Of a stretch of DNA of 64,000 nt, positions 1 through 12,792 are shown one piece after another. The stretch is from CAYWBW01 sp964456745 (lineage in GTDB: Bacteria; Patescibacteriota; Gracilibacteria; GCA-2401425; JAJOLG01), in the NCBI GenBank assembly GCA_964456745.1, contig CAYWBW010000001.1, positions 100,948 to 164,947 on the forward strand. Direction: 5' to 3'. Within the stretch, counting starts at the first letter, position 1, and every line of letters begins with the position of its first letter. The notes under the pieces were generated by a model. That model saw nothing but the letters and a program-made list of their open reading frames with translations, searched no databases and had not been told where the DNA came from. Both the position numbers and the translations under genes were made by a program.

Positions 1-56
1 AATCAAAAGTTGGTATCCATTTACAATACATTAAAAGAATTACCACTTGCAAGCTT

Positions 57-3000
57 TTAATACAAATCCCAACCAACAGGAGTTTTATAATTTTTATTAG
101 ATTTATTAAAATGTGGAGATTTATATTTAAATTCACGTTCGATTATAAGAGGTTTTTTGGAAACATTGTCAGTGTATTCGGTGTCTCTAGGTTTTGCCAT
201 AAAGAATATTTCTTGGCTTACAGAATCAGTTTCATCATTATCTACTTTTATTAAAATTGATTTTATATAATCATCATGTGAATATTGATCAGGAATTTGA
301 AATGTGAATATTCAGTTATTATCAGTAGTTGTTGATCACAATTTTTCATTTCCTCATGATATAAATCTAATTTTTGTATTTGGCCATGCATTTCAAGAAA
401 ATAAGTGTTTTCAAGATTGGCTATGATAAACTCATCAGTTTAATGGTGAGATTAGCGAAGGAGAAATGTTGTCATCTATAAGAGTTTGTACACTGTCTCT
501 ACAGAGATCTGTATTTTTTTCACTATCATTTTCAGTGCCAATATAATCTATCAAGTCATTGCAATTAAATTGCATAAGTTTTGTAAGATCTTTTGTATAA
601 AAATCTAAATGTGATCTAAATTTTATTATTCAAACTTGTGATCATGTTTTTGATTTATAAATTTTAGTTTTAGGATCTACTATCACGCTTACCCAGTTTG
701 CATTTGAAAATTTTATTTCACTTCATTGAGATGATGAAACAATTATGGCTCATGTTTCTAATAATTGGTCCTCTGTGATATCTTCAAATAAAAACTTTTG
801 CTGACCAGAGTTTGGAACTATAAATTTTGATCATTTTGATGCAAAGTAAATATTTGCACTTGTTTTTAATTTTAATATTGAATTAGAAGGAATTTCAAAT
901 CACAATGCTCATTTCATTTTTATTTCTCAATTTCATAAGATTAACATTTGTAATTTTGGATTATTTGGAAATTCAAAAGTATTTGATCATGTGTTAAAAA
1001 GAGTGTTATAATATTTTGTACTTCTATTTATAATTTCTATAGGTATGCTTTCTATTTCATTTGATTTAAATCTGAAAGAAATTAAATCATAGCTTATGCT
1101 ATTTTCATAATAAGCTTTAATAAAGTAGTTATTTATTGAATTAATATTATCATCATTAGGTCATAATTTTTGTTTAATTAAATCTTTGTTAATTTGCCAT
1201 GAAAAATTTCAATACTCATCACTTATAACATGTCATGAAGCGAATAATACAATTGATCACGTGTCTCACAGTTTGTTACATTTATAACGCTTGGCATTGG
1301 TAGATAAACTTTCTTCTTCATCAAATAAATTTTCTTTTTCGCATTTAAGTTTTTCATTTGAGAGATGCTGATCTTCTTGATCTTCTGTAAATACTTCAAG
1401 ATAAATATCGCTACCTGCTTTTGCATTTCATATAATAATAGGTCTTTTAAAGTGAACATTAGAATTATTATCAATATTAATAATTTCAGGCTTAGATCTC
1501 GTGGAGCTTGTTACTTGAATTTTATATTCTCATACAGTTTGACCTTCGTGTCTAAATTCAAGCTTGTAAGTTTCTCATTCTGATAGTTTTGTTAAAGGTC
1601 TTGTTCTAAAAAATCAGTCTTTATCAGTTTTAATAATAGTTTCTTCATAAGTTGGATTGCTGACATTTGTCATAGATATTTTTGCTCTTAGTTCTTTATT
1701 TTTTCTATATGATCCATTTATAAATGGTTTAACAGAATCACTAACATAATAAGTGTTATTAATTAATTCGTGATTAAGTAGTACCTTGTTTCAAGCTCGA
1801 ATTTTAAATTCTTTTTTTGGTCCTCAGATAATGTTTCATAGCTTATCAATATAAGTATAGGCAAGTGTATATGATATTGATTGATTAATATCCTGTTGAA
1901 GATTAAAAATATTTTTAAATGAAAATTCTCAAAATTCATCATCTAAATTTCTTGTTGGTCTTATTTTTAAATGCATCGGAGAATTTTCCACAAGTAATGT
2001 GGGTGATTTACTTATTTCGGAAGTTTCATCTACAAGATCTGCATCTATTCAGTCTTGGGCATTGTCGTCCCACTGATTTGCAAGTATTGGAACATTTTGT
2101 GCAAGGTCATTTAATTTAACAAAACTATTAGCACCTGTTGCATACATAAACATTTGACTATTTGCAGGAACTCATTTTCAATTAAAGTGTATGTTACTTG
2201 ATGCAATTTCAATTGGGTCTCAGTCTCAAAGATTGGTAATTTCTGGAATGGTAAATTCAAATTCAAAACTTCTATAATAGATTGGTATTGGTCATGCTGC
2301 GCTAAAATCATCAAGTCCAAGTTCGGAAGCTGAGATGAATCACATTCTACTTGCATGTCATGTCCATTTCCATGTTGGCAGGGTTCACATGAATCATGCT
2401 CATTGTGATGCTGTGATTATTTCATTGATTGTTTTTGAGTCGTCGATTGCAAAAATTCAAATATGTACTCTGTGTATTCAAGGTTCAAATTTATGATTAA
2501 CAAAAAAACTTCATTCTTCATAGTTGCTTGAGTCTGAAGATATTAGGAAATTTGCTTTTTTATAATTTTCCTCATCACCATATTCTTTTTTAATAACAAA
2601 TTCGGGATTTTTATTTAATACTAGAGATGGTCTATAAACACGTTTTCAGTTGTGATTACGTTTAGATGCATTTAGGTTGGCACTACATGATGCACTTGTA
2701 TCAATATGATTTCAGTCATCTTCTGGCACATCTTCAGGATTAGTATATACTTGAATATCACTACAGAATCATCAGCTGTCATCGTCAGGATCGAGTCATG
2801 GTAAGCATTGAACAAATTCAAGTTTTTTATCAGAAGGTTTAATATCAATTATTTTATTTAATAAATCTGGTTTAAATCATGGGCTTGAATCATTTTCTTC
2901 GTCGATTTTTAATACAGCTCAAATAAATGATTTTCATGCTAAAGATCAGTTGCTAAAATCAAAATTTCAAGAAAAAGTTAGATTATTATCTTGAGTAAAT

Positions 3001-5384
3001 GATTGAATTGGCATTAGATTTATATCTAGATCATTTTTATATTTAATTTGTACAGGGATTGAGCTTTTTCAGTTTAAAACTACCCACCTGTTTTCATGAC
3101 ACTCGCTCCATCAGCATTTATATGGATGATTTTCCCAGCTCCATTTATGTACTAGGCTTGTGTGAAGATTGTGTTGATCATTGAGTAGCATGTTTAGCTC
3201 GTTTGATGTTTCTTTTATTTGGTTTTGTGTAATTTCTGAATATGTATCATCTGCTATATCATCATCTTCAATCTTTCATGCAAAGAAGTTGTATTGTTCC
3301 CATTTCGGATTTTCATTACCTGAGTCCCAAGTATAAACATTAACATTATCTTTACTTATAAATATTGAAGGATCAAATGGTGCTCATATATTATTTCAGT
3401 GATTATCACAGAGTGGATATGGGTTGTTCCATCTGCATTGGGCGTATTGCAGGTAGTCATTGTATCCATCTCATTCTCACTTCGGGTCAGTTTCTTGTAG
3501 CGTGCAATCAGCATTAGGACCAGATGGATTTATCACTGGTCATTTTGCATCAATTTTTTCTATGATTTTTCATCAATATAAGGAAAATTTTAAGTTTCAG
3601 TCTTCTGATCACATAATTACTTGATGTAAAATTCTTCATTGATCATTTGGTAAAAGTGTTGGAATTCAATCACCTTCATCCATTTTTCTAATATTTAATC
3701 CAGTTCAATCTTTTTTAATTTCCCAAACATGAAAATCTGATAGGAAGTCTGAATTTGGATTATTAGTCATAGATTTATCAGCTTTGTTTCAAGGGTATTC
3801 AAACATTGCCTTTCATACTCATGAAACATTAGCTACTCTGTCTCATCATGATATTGCATAATAACAAGTGTTGCCATCAGGAGTACAATAGCTTTGTGAA
3901 TTAAAGAAATATCTGTATCATAAAATAGATCATGGAAGTTCTTGTCAATGAATTTTAAATGTATTACCATGTCTAATTATTTTTCTAGTATTGCCTCAGA
4001 TTTTTATCAAGTCTATGGTTTCTGATCATGCAATATTTGAAATTAGATCGTCTCTATGATCCCATCTCTTACCTCAATTTAAATATTTATTTGAAATATT
4101 ATCTATTGGATCATTTCTTTTTGCAAGTGATCCGGGTGTACTTAAAAAAGTAGGACATGTTAGATTTTCACCTTTATTATATTCCCATACTTGATTTGCG
4201 TAATATCTGGTGGATTTTTTAATATCTCAATCATTAACACCGGATGCAAAATACCATCATCAAATCATATAAATTGTAGCATCTATTTCTCTAAATCTAG
4301 GATAGTGTCTTGGTATTAGACCTGTAATTTGCTGTTTGAGCAAATTCATCCAATATTTATCAAATGTTGGATATTTACAATTTATAGAACAGCCGTCTGG
4401 ATCGAATCATCGAGTTACTTTGCAATTGTAATTATTTGGACAGCTAGCAGAGGTATCTGGTGGAATTGCAGTCATGATTTTATTTGGAGGAGGACATGAG
4501 TTAATAAAAGGATAGCTATAATCACCGTTTTCATTTTCATATCCAAATGGATTAAGCTTACCACACATTTTTTTTTCACATTGTATGCATCCGGCTCTTA
4601 TGTTTTTATTTTTACAATCACTAGATCCATAGGCTAGCTCCGAAGAAGTGTCTCAGCTCCAATTTGTCACATTTATTGTACAAGTAGTTTTGCAACCAGT
4701 TCATACACATCTTCTCATAACATCACAATTTTTTTGTCATGTTTCTACTATGCTACCGTTATAATAAAAATAATCATTTGATGAGACTAATCTATCTACT
4801 CCATTATTACTAATAATTTCAGTTCATCAAAATCAAATACATTCATCATTTGAAAAACAAGTTGCTCAGTTTCAGATTATATTTCATCTTGATGGATAAT
4901 AATTATTTGGTAGATCACGTATTGGTTTATATGTAAATCAGTAATTAGAAATTGTACTTTTTGATCATCAAATTTGATAAGCTGTCGTTTGTGCAGAAGT
5001 AATTCTACGTGCTGGCGGTAGGGGGAAAATTGGTCGATTTTTTCATCATCAAAAAGTTATATTATAATCATAATAATCTGAATAAAGAAGATTCATTGTC
5101 TCATTCATTATAACAGTTGCCGCTTTATTTTTAGGGTCAGATCACACATTGCTTGATCATGTTGGAATTGCAATAAGATCAATTTCATTAACAATATTAT
5201 TTATTCATTTAAAGGCATTATCTGAAGCATTTGTATTTGTAATTGCAGTTTTTATTGAGATGTTAGGTGATCAAGCTTCTCAATAAAATGCAGAATCTGG
5301 TCCAAAATAAGGTACAAATTCTCAATGTATTATAAGTGGCACAAGAACTAGCAGTAAAATATATTTTATAAAATGATTTTTCAC
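57..5384 (-). CDS. Giant secreted protein with Ig-like domains, 1775 aa
   Basis: Read with UGA as Gly the frame is open from a GTG at 5384 to TAA at 57-59; an in-frame TAA lies just upstream of the GTG. The N-terminus (MKNHFIKYILLLVLVPLII) is a signal peptide. The body is rich in Asn, Asp, Trp and aromatic residues, with Cys clustered in the first third. The C-terminal part has Ig-like modules: one begins near 'SPLNGGVYHS', another has 'KPEIINIDNN' followed by 'IIIGNAKAGS', the usual A/B-strand pattern of bacterial Ig repeats. No catalytic motif and no C-terminal sorting signal was recognised. It is divergent from the Cys-rich lipoprotein at 5550, so the 165-bp gap may hold both promoters. 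Probably a cell-surface or attachment protein; that role is inferred from size and domains only. Confidence 0.8.
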
Positions 5385-5549
5385 AAATCCTAAATATTAT
5401 TATTTTCGAAAACTAATAAACTAAGTAGTCAAAATAAACTATACTCACTAAAGAAATTTCTTAAACAATAGCCAGCTCTTTTAAACTACTTTTTTCTTGC
5501 AATTAAGTTGATTTATTGCAAAATAAAAGCATAAGTAAATATTTATTTT

Positions 5550-8042
5550 GTGAATTTAGCTACAAATAATTATCATATCTCAAAAATAGTTTTTTTTATT
5601 TTTATTATTATGGCTGGTGGTCTTGCTTCTTGTAGTCTTTCAACTAAGAGCGAGGTGGCTCCATATGTAAATAGCACTTGAACCAAAATAATAAATAATC
5701 TTATCGATGAAAGTATTTTAGAAGAAGGTACCCATTTAGAAGATGATTCTCTTGAAGATTTAGATAAAATGTTTGATGATCTTGATTTAATAGAACTTGA
5801 AAATGAAAATTGAGAAGAATCAAGCGCAGGTGATTATTGAGCTAATCTTTCAAAGATCATTTATTGAGGTTCATCTTTTTGATGGAAAGAGGTTGATATT
5901 TTGTATTCTGTGACATGATTTATTCCTAATTCAAGTGAAACAATGTCTTATAATGGATCAAGTTATTTAAAGTGAATTATTTCTTGAGATTTCATGAAGG
6001 AGTTTGCAATTATGTTTAATGACATTTCATTTGATTCAATTTCATATAAAACAAATTCAGTAGAAAATATTTCGATTGAATATGGTCAAAGTAATCAAAG
6101 ATGAATAGAATTTACATTGTTTTTTGATAATGAGTCAGCTGATGTTAGATCTTCAAAGCTTCGAAAAATTTTCCAGAGAGATGCTATTTTTGATGTAGTT
6201 TTTGCCTACCTTGTTAACAAGCTCAATTGACCTACTATAAAAGTAAGTTCAAATTTTCAACAATTTGCTAACGAAGGTGACTCTTTTGTATTTAAATGGG
6301 AGTGTTTAGAGAGAGATTGGACTTGGGATTCTGGGAATTTTAGAGATATAAGAGAGATTTTTGCAAAATGAAAATATGCAAATTCGACTTCATGATATGT
6401 TTTGGATAAATATTGAAAATGTATTTCTTGAATCAATTGAAAATGTGAAGCTTGAAGTGATTCAGTTGATTCGTCAAACTTTGATAATTGAGTACTTCTA
6501 TGATGAAAAAAATATTTAAAATGAGATGTTAGTTCTATTAATTTTCCTTGATCCTGAGCACTATGTGCTTTATATGATGATTTTGATAAGACAAATACAG
6601 TGCCAACTTTTTGTTGGGCTTGAGATAAATGGCTTTGATCGGCAGATACAAGATGAAGAGTTGTGTTTAGACCTAAGAAAAATTCATTTTGTGTAGTAGC
6701 TGGTACTAGCGTAGAAAGTGAGTCAAATTATCCAAAAGTTGCATGCAATATTACAAGTACAAAAGATGATACATTTGATTATTATAACGGTAGTTGAAAT
6801 TCTGTAACTCAAGATACAGATATTGCTTGTTGGAATGATAAAGATTTACAATGGGCATCTGAATATGTTTGAACTTGGAAACCACGAGATTGTATTGTAG
6901 AAGATTTTCAATGTAAATGAGCAGAAACAGAGTGTTGACCAGATTGACAGTGTTGGTGGTGATGTTGAGGATGAAATAAAGAAGTCAATCTTAGAAAAGA
7001 TGTAGAATGCTATTTTGCTGAGTGACCATGAAAAGAAGCAAGGCTAGCAGCTAGAGATCTTTGTGATGATGGTAATTATACCTTAACTCAGCAAGCAAGT
7101 GTCTGAACACACTATTGTGGTCATACAAATCCAACTGGAGTTTATTGTGATACTGAGCCAGATCCAAGTCTTGTACTTTGATGTTATTGCAATGTTGCAA
7201 CTAATCAATGGAAAGAGCCGGCTTGTGTTACACCATTTGTTGAATGAGTGGGTGGATGATGTATTCCTTGATCTATAAGATATACATCAACAGATTGTTC
7301 TTCATGAGTAAAAAAACAATCTTGTTCAGATAGTAAGGTGTGGGTTTCTATCTCGTGAGCTAAGTGAGCTTGTGCTAAAAGTTGCACTTCTACTGAGGCT
7401 ATTGCAAGCCATATTGTTAGTAGTGATCCACCATATGAACTTGATTTAGATATATGAGAAAAAATCTTTTTTAAAGATAATAAACAGGACAGTTTAGATT
7501 TGTGTAGACTGTGAAATAGGGCTGTAAAGAGGTGTACGCAAAAAGATTGATCTAATTGGGCATGAGAATATTTATGGTTAGTAACCGATGATGCTGATAT
7601 TGATAAGCAATTATCTTACACAGAGGATTCATGTAATGTATCTTGTAAAATTTATGAATGATGAAATGCAAATCCTATGGATGAATTTTGAGAAATTGAT
7701 GATGGCACTTGAGTTACAATTGATGTTTATTCAAGTTATTTAACTTGATTTCAGAATACTTGTGCAAGCTTAAAGTATGATGCTTGAACACTTACATGTA
7801 AAACATGAGATTTTTATCAGTGAGAACACATTAGATGAAGTGAGATGTTTAAAGATTGTTTTGATTGTAAAAATTGGATAAATATACCTTCATCTATTGC
7901 AACTTATTGAAATCCAACTACTCAAGAACAAGATTGGGTATATGATGTAGAATGAATTTTACCTTGTAGTTGGAAGTGTGATACATGATATCATTGAACT
8001 TGAACATGAGAGGAGGGAGTTGTTGGATGTGAGGCGGATTAG
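5550..8042 (+). CDS. Cys-rich surface lipoprotein, 830 aa
   Basis: Open in code 25 from GTG 5550 to TAG 8040. The GTG start is preferred over the ATG at 5610 because the ATG lies inside the hydrophobic core; from the GTG the protein has a basic N-region, a hydrophobic stretch and a lipobox LASC with Cys28, so it should be a lipoprotein. After an acidic linker the chain alternates Trp/Gly-rich and Cys-rich segments; around 6930-6980 Cys, Trp and Gly form a dense cluster (C-x5-C-W-W-G-C). Many Cys pairs suggest disulfides outside the cell. It is divergently paired with the giant Ig-like protein and shares its W/C/G-rich style, so both may act at the cell surface. No known domain recognised. Confidence 0.78.
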
Positions 8043-8098
8043 AGAGGTGTTAAAAGAAGCTAACCATGATTTGAATTTAAGAATCTTCAGTTTGTTTG

Positions 8099-8644
8099 TT
8101 AAGAAAGTTCAATAAGATATATATCTCACTGCTTATAAATCTTTAAACGAGTATCGTCTTGTACTCAGTTCATCATATTACCTTTCCAGTACATTATATC
8201 ATTGTATCATCAAGTTACATTTAGTTTTAAATAACAAAATCAAAATTCGAATCTCCTGCGTTCTCATAAATGATAAATCATAGTTGATTTTGTATTTTCT
8301 TCTCAGCTTGGTAGTCATAATTGTGCTTTTACTTCACCAAAAGTAGTACTTATAGCTTCATTGCTTCGTAATTGAAGTACATCATATAGAAGTGGTCTAA
8401 GATCAAGATCATTTAATGCAAATAATGCTTCTCATCATAAAGGGTTAACTCATATTTTTGCTAATCTCTCTAGCGCTAATATAGAGGATTTAGGCAGTAT
8501 GTCATTTAATTTACCACCCAATAAATCAAGCAGTGCTCATACATTTTGCTCTGTATCAGCAAGATTCACTGATTCTACAGGTCTTAGAATTATATCCTGA
8601 TCTGTAATTCTTGAGTTATCTGGTGATTTTGTTAATTGTGTCAT
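8099..8644 (-). CDS. Unknown protein, 181 aa
   Basis: ATG 8644 to TAA 8099, open in code 25 with glycine-encoding TGAs (for example in the 'INPLGG'-like part near residue 75). No signal peptide or membrane segment. The middle reads as an alpha-helical Leu-rich stretch ('LLDLLGGKLNDILPKS'), the end is rich in aromatic residues. It lies 34 bp downstream of the next minus-strand gene (8679-9266), so the two probably form one transcript, and it converges with the lipoprotein gene. Family not recognised. Confidence 0.7.
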
Positions 8645-8678
8645 TTGTATTTAGTTAGTTAATAAAATCAGTTGACGT

Positions 8679-9266
8679 TTAATTACGTCACTGCGAATTA
8701 GGTTTAGGTTGGCTAAAACATTGATATAATGGGTTGATATTGTCACCTGTTTGAAACATTATTCATGAAGACTCTATTTCAGTTTTATAATCGTAATAAT
8801 AAGCAGAAAATAAACTTGCAAACATTGTTTTTCTTTCTAGCTCAATTCAATTATATGCTGCACTGACCGATATTCTTGCATCACTAGTTTTATTTTCTGT
8901 TTTGGTATATTTTTCGACTGTTAATGTGATTGGAGAATTATCATTAAGTTCAGGATTTTTTTCTTTAATATCAAAATTAAATCTTGCTTTAGCATCAAAG
9001 ACAGTCACTCTTATATAAGATCATTGTCATAAGTTTTCAAGTAATTTTTCCAATTCATATCTACTCAGTCAATCTGTCCTTTTGTAAGTTGCATTATGTA
9101 AATGGTGATCAGGTGGATAAATTCAGCGACTTAGAATTTGATCCTTAACTCTATTTGTAGCTGCTTCTACTTGAGCTTTGAAATCCATTCCTAGTAAAGG
9201 GTCAGGTACAAAATCTCATACCCTTTCTCATAATGTAACACTTTCATTTTTTGCTATTGTATTCAT
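8679..9266 (-). CDS. Unknown protein, 195 aa
   Basis: ATG 9266 to TAA 8679. Predicted cytoplasmic; a beta-rich middle ('SYIRVTVFDAKARFNF') is followed by 'DARISVSAAYNGIELERKT'. Probably first gene of a two-gene unit with 8099-8644. The 165-bp gap upstream separates it from the divergent TrmB-type gene at 9432, which could regulate it. No family recognised. Confidence 0.68.
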
Positions 9267-9431
9267 ATTTTTTTATTAATTTATAAAATTTGCTTAATTG
9301 AAGATATATTTGATAATAGCATAATATTAATATAAATCAAACATTATGATTTATTATGTTGATATAATGGCTTGTATTTAACTTTTAAAAGTGTTAAACT
9401 TAATTTAACAACATGTCATTAAAAACATAAG

Positions 9432-10253
9432 ATGCTAAACGAAACACTAAAACTACTCGGCTTAAATGAAAATGAAATAAATATATATCTAACCTTGATT
9501 TCATTATGAAGTTCACCAGCTTCAGTGATTTGAAAAAGGGCTAATATAGAAAGAAGCCATGCAATTTATATTGCAAAAAGGCTTGTAAAAAAGTGATTTA
9601 TCACATTTATAAATAAGAATAATAGCTTTATATATACTCCAGTTCATCCTGATGATTTACTTAAAATTATTAATAATGAAAAAGAAAAAACCAATGAAAA
9701 GGAGATAAAATTAAATTGAATTATTTGAGAACTTAAAAATATGATAAATCCAAATGCATCTTTGCCTAAAATTCAATTTTTTGAGTGAGTAGATTGAATG
9801 ATAAATATTTATAAGGATATGATTAAAGAGAATAAAGATATTTATGACTGTAATATGGTAGATAGAAGTTTTATGCATGAAGATGTTATAAATTATTGGG
9901 CAAATGAATATATGCCTCAAAGAGAAAAGATGACTAATCGTTCTTTTTCATTATACAATAGACCAGCATGATATGATGAATATACCAAGTATGATAAAAA
10001 AGTGCGAAGAATAACTTTATTTTTGCCTCAGGAAGAATTTCCATTTAAATCACAGATTTTAATATATTGAAAAAAAGTAGCTTTTTGCTCACTTGCAGCC
10101 AACGACTTAACAGGTGCAATAATCGAAAATGAATCTATTTGGGAAACACAATTTTCGCTTTTTCGTCTTGCATGGAATTATGCGAGAACATTGGATCAGA
10201 ATAGAAAATTTAAAGATGTTAATATTTTTTTGAAAACTTGCGACAAAAAATAA
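9432..10253 (+). CDS. TrmB-type transcriptional regulator, 273 aa
   Basis: ATG 9432 to TAA 10251. The N-terminus 'LKLLGLNENEINIYLTLI' is the start of a TrmB winged helix (PF01978), continued by the recognition region 'IGKRANIERSHAIYIAKRL' and the wing 'KKGFIT'. A linker helix leads to a C-terminal domain with 'FFEGVDGMINIYKDMI' and ends with 'SLFRLAWNYARTLD'. The same architecture is found at 60782-61576, and a decayed copy of the C-terminus lies at 55952-56130. It probably represses or activates the divergent 9266/8644 unit or its own gene; effector unknown. Confidence 0.85.
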
Positions 10254-10361
10254 ATATAAGTACTTTAGAATTTAAAAATTGAGATTTATTTACAAAAATC
10301 AGCACAAACAAAAAATGATTTAATCTAGTATATTAGTAACATTGATTATTATTCTTAATAA

Positions 10362-10402
10362 TTGAGCAGTTGGATTCCTCGCAAAGCTCGGAACGACGGT
10401 TT
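10362..10402. repeat. Short intergenic repeat, copy 1
   Basis: Contains 'ggattcctcgcaaagctcgg' followed by aacgacggt and a run of T. A second, slightly diverged copy is at 18702-18741. Both look like fragments of the palindromic intergenic repeats common in many bacteria. The T run could also help terminate the TrmB-type gene. Confidence 0.55.
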
Positions 10403-10405
10403 TTT

Positions 10406-11410
10406 TTAATTCTCACTTATAGTCTCTTTTACAGCTTGTCAAAAGTGAGTTCATCATTCTTGAAAATAAGACAAAACCTCGTCTCATATTTTCATATGAG
10501 TAATTGAAATAGGTTTTCATTTAGGAGAAGTTAGTCTTATTGTTTCTGCATTTTGCATAAGAAGTCCAACTTTTTTTCATTTTGCGCTTTCTGCTTCAAT
10601 TTCAATCATTGGTCTAATTTCAATTTTATTTCTTCAAAGGATTGCGTGCATTGTATTTCATTTTTCATTTATTGTAAGAACATCGTCTCATGCTTTTAAT
10701 TCGGATAAATATTTTGTTTTATTTCATGGAAGAAGACAGTAAGCGTGTACTGCTCAAGCATTTACTCTAAATGGTCGAGGATCACAATATGGTGATGGTA
10801 CGTTTTCATTATGTACTAAAAAGAAAGCAGATGATGTGTTTCATATAAGCATTCATCTTCATGGTTCAAGCAAATTTCATGTATCTAAACAGCATCTGTC
10901 ACACATTCATGTTTGTTTGATTTTAGTAATTTTTACAATTTCTAGTTCTATGTTAGGTTCATTTATTTTTCTGATATATTCTCACATTTTTTTTATTTCA
11001 GATAAATTTGTAGTATCTAACAGGATTCAATCACTTCATTTTTCCATTGTTTGAAAAGCTAAAATTCACTGATCTGATGAAAAAACCTCTTGTATAAGAT
11101 TTGTAGTTTTAGAAATTAGGTTTTCGAGAGGTATGATAGTCCAGTCGCTATTTTGCACAATAACAGGGATTTTTCATCAAAATTTAATCACATCTTCTTC
11201 CTTTTCTTTTGAGGTGATTTTAACAATTTCAAAATCTTTTCCGATATTTAAATCTGCTCAAGATGTTGATATGATTTTCATCATTCAGTACTGCTTCACT
11301 CTACTAACATGTTTTTCATCAACAAAAACAGCATCAGCTCATGCTTCTAGTGCAGTTGTTACTACGGCTTTGTCTCATGATGAAGATTTTACCCAGAATA
11401 TTTTTTTCAT
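10406..11410 (-). CDS. 3-dehydroquinate synthase II (archaeal type)
   Basis: ATG 11410 to TAA 10406, 334 aa. The protein matches the archaeal DHQS-II family (AroB', PF01959), which in archaea makes 3-dehydroquinate from 2-amino-3,7-dideoxy-D-threo-hept-6-ulosonate instead of DAHP. Diagnostic motifs: 'GRGMLIGNTSSAFFLVHNE' near residues 183-201, 'RPFRVNAGAVHAY' near 211-223, 'KTKYLSELKAGDDVL' next, and 'LLMQNAETIRL' near the end. Length is normal. It stands alone: no other shikimate-pathway gene is in the window, so the pathway context is unknown and the enzyme may serve another product. Converges with the TrmB-type gene across a short repeat. Confidence 0.9.
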
Positions 11411-11521
11411 TATAATGTTGTTATTTATAAAAAAATACTATTGATCAATTGACAAAAATATAACATAAAATTTAAAATTACGATTTATAAATATATAATT
11501 TATTAATTTTAAATTAATATT

Positions 11522-12280
11522 CTATTTTTTCATTTTTACTACACCTGCAGATGCATTTTCTTTTTTCTCAGGTTGAGAAGCTGATTTTTTTCCATTTTTA
11601 TTATTAAGGATTGCTTCTTCAGAGAGTCATAATATATATTCAAGTGATTTAAGACTATCATCATTTGCAGCAACTCAATAATCATAGAGATCAGGATTTG
11701 TATTTGAATCCATTATTCAAAATACTGTTATTCAGAGTGTATTTGCCTCAGTAAGTGCTATATGATCTCTTTTTCAATCAACAACAAAAACTGCATCAAC
11801 CATTTTATTGGTTCATTCGAGTCATCACAAAGCTCTTTCTAGTTTTACTAATTCTTTTTTAAATTTTACTTGTTCTTTTTTTGTATATTTCTCAATTTCT
11901 CATGATTTAAACTGCTCTTTTAAACTTCGCATTAAAGCAATTCTTTGCTTTATTGTTTGAAAATTTGTAAGCAATCAGCAAAACCACTTATGTGATACTA
12001 TAGGCATTTGAGTAGTTTCATGAATGTTTAGAAGTAGTTCAGTGGTTTGAGCTTTTGTAGAAACAAATAATATGGTTTTTCATTCAGATGCAAATTCTCA
12101 AATTTTATTTAACATTTGAGCTAACATTTTTGCTGATTTTGCAAGATCAAAAATATGAACTCAGTTTTTTGTTCAATATAAATGTTTTTTAATTTTAGGA
12201 TTCCAAGCTGATTGTTTGTGTCAAAAATGGCATGTATTTACAAGCATTTCCCGTGGTGATATTTGAAGGTGTGTTGACAT
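11522..12280 (-). CDS. rpsB: 30S ribosomal protein S2
   Basis: ATG 12280 to TAG 11522, 252 aa. Recognised by 'CHFGHKQSAWNPKIKKHLYG', 'NGVHIFDLAKS' and 'VDAVFVVDGKRDHIALTEA'. S2 sits on the back of the small subunit and is needed for S1 binding and initiation. The region normally reading N-x-R-W-L-G-G-x-L-T-N-F is here 'SHKWFCGLLTNFQT', a visible departure. It has a Lys-rich C-terminal tail. It is the last gene of rpsL-rpsG-rpsB, 24 bp after rpsG; tsf, its usual partner, lies apart at 16754. Confidence 0.97.
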
Positions 12281-12304
12281 ATTTTCTTTTAAAATATTTA
12301 TTAA

Positions 12305-12757
12305 TTATCTCATTTTGGCTAAATAAGCAAAAGCTTTATTGGCTTGAGCCATTTTGTGTACATCTTCTTTTTTCTTGAAAGCTTCTCATGTTTCATTTAA
12401 TGCATCATTTATTTCAACAGCAAGCCTTTTAGCCATTGGTATTCATTTTTTCTTTCTTGCCGCAGTAAGCAACCATTTGATAGAAAGAAACAATTGTCTT
12501 TTTTCATTTACTGGAAATGGAACTTGATATACAGCTCATCAAACTCTTTTTGGTTTTATCTCTATGCTCGGAGTAACATTTAAAATAGCTTTTTTAAAAG
12601 CTTCTATCGGATTTTTATGTCATCTTAAAACTAATTCTTTAAAACAGTCTTTTAGAATTTTTCTTGCTACCGTTTTTTTACCTCAAATCATGAGACAATT
12701 AATAAACTTTTCTAGAGTAATATCTGATCAAGTAGGTATGTGTGTAAATAAATTCAT
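12305..12757 (-). CDS. rpsG: 30S ribosomal protein S7
   Basis: ATG 12757 to TAA 12305, 150 aa, the usual length. Motifs: 'LEKFINCLMIGGKKTVARKI', 'VTPSIEIKPKRVGGAVYQVP', 'SIKWLLTAARKKKG' and 'MAKRLAVEINDA'. S7 nucleates assembly of the 30S head. TGA codons stand at the conserved glycines (GGKK, RVGGAVYQVP), one of the clearest proofs of code 25 here. Second gene of rpsL-rpsG-rpsB. Confidence 0.97.
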
Positions 12758-12792
12758 TTATATGTTAATCTAAATTTTAAGAATATTTTTAT

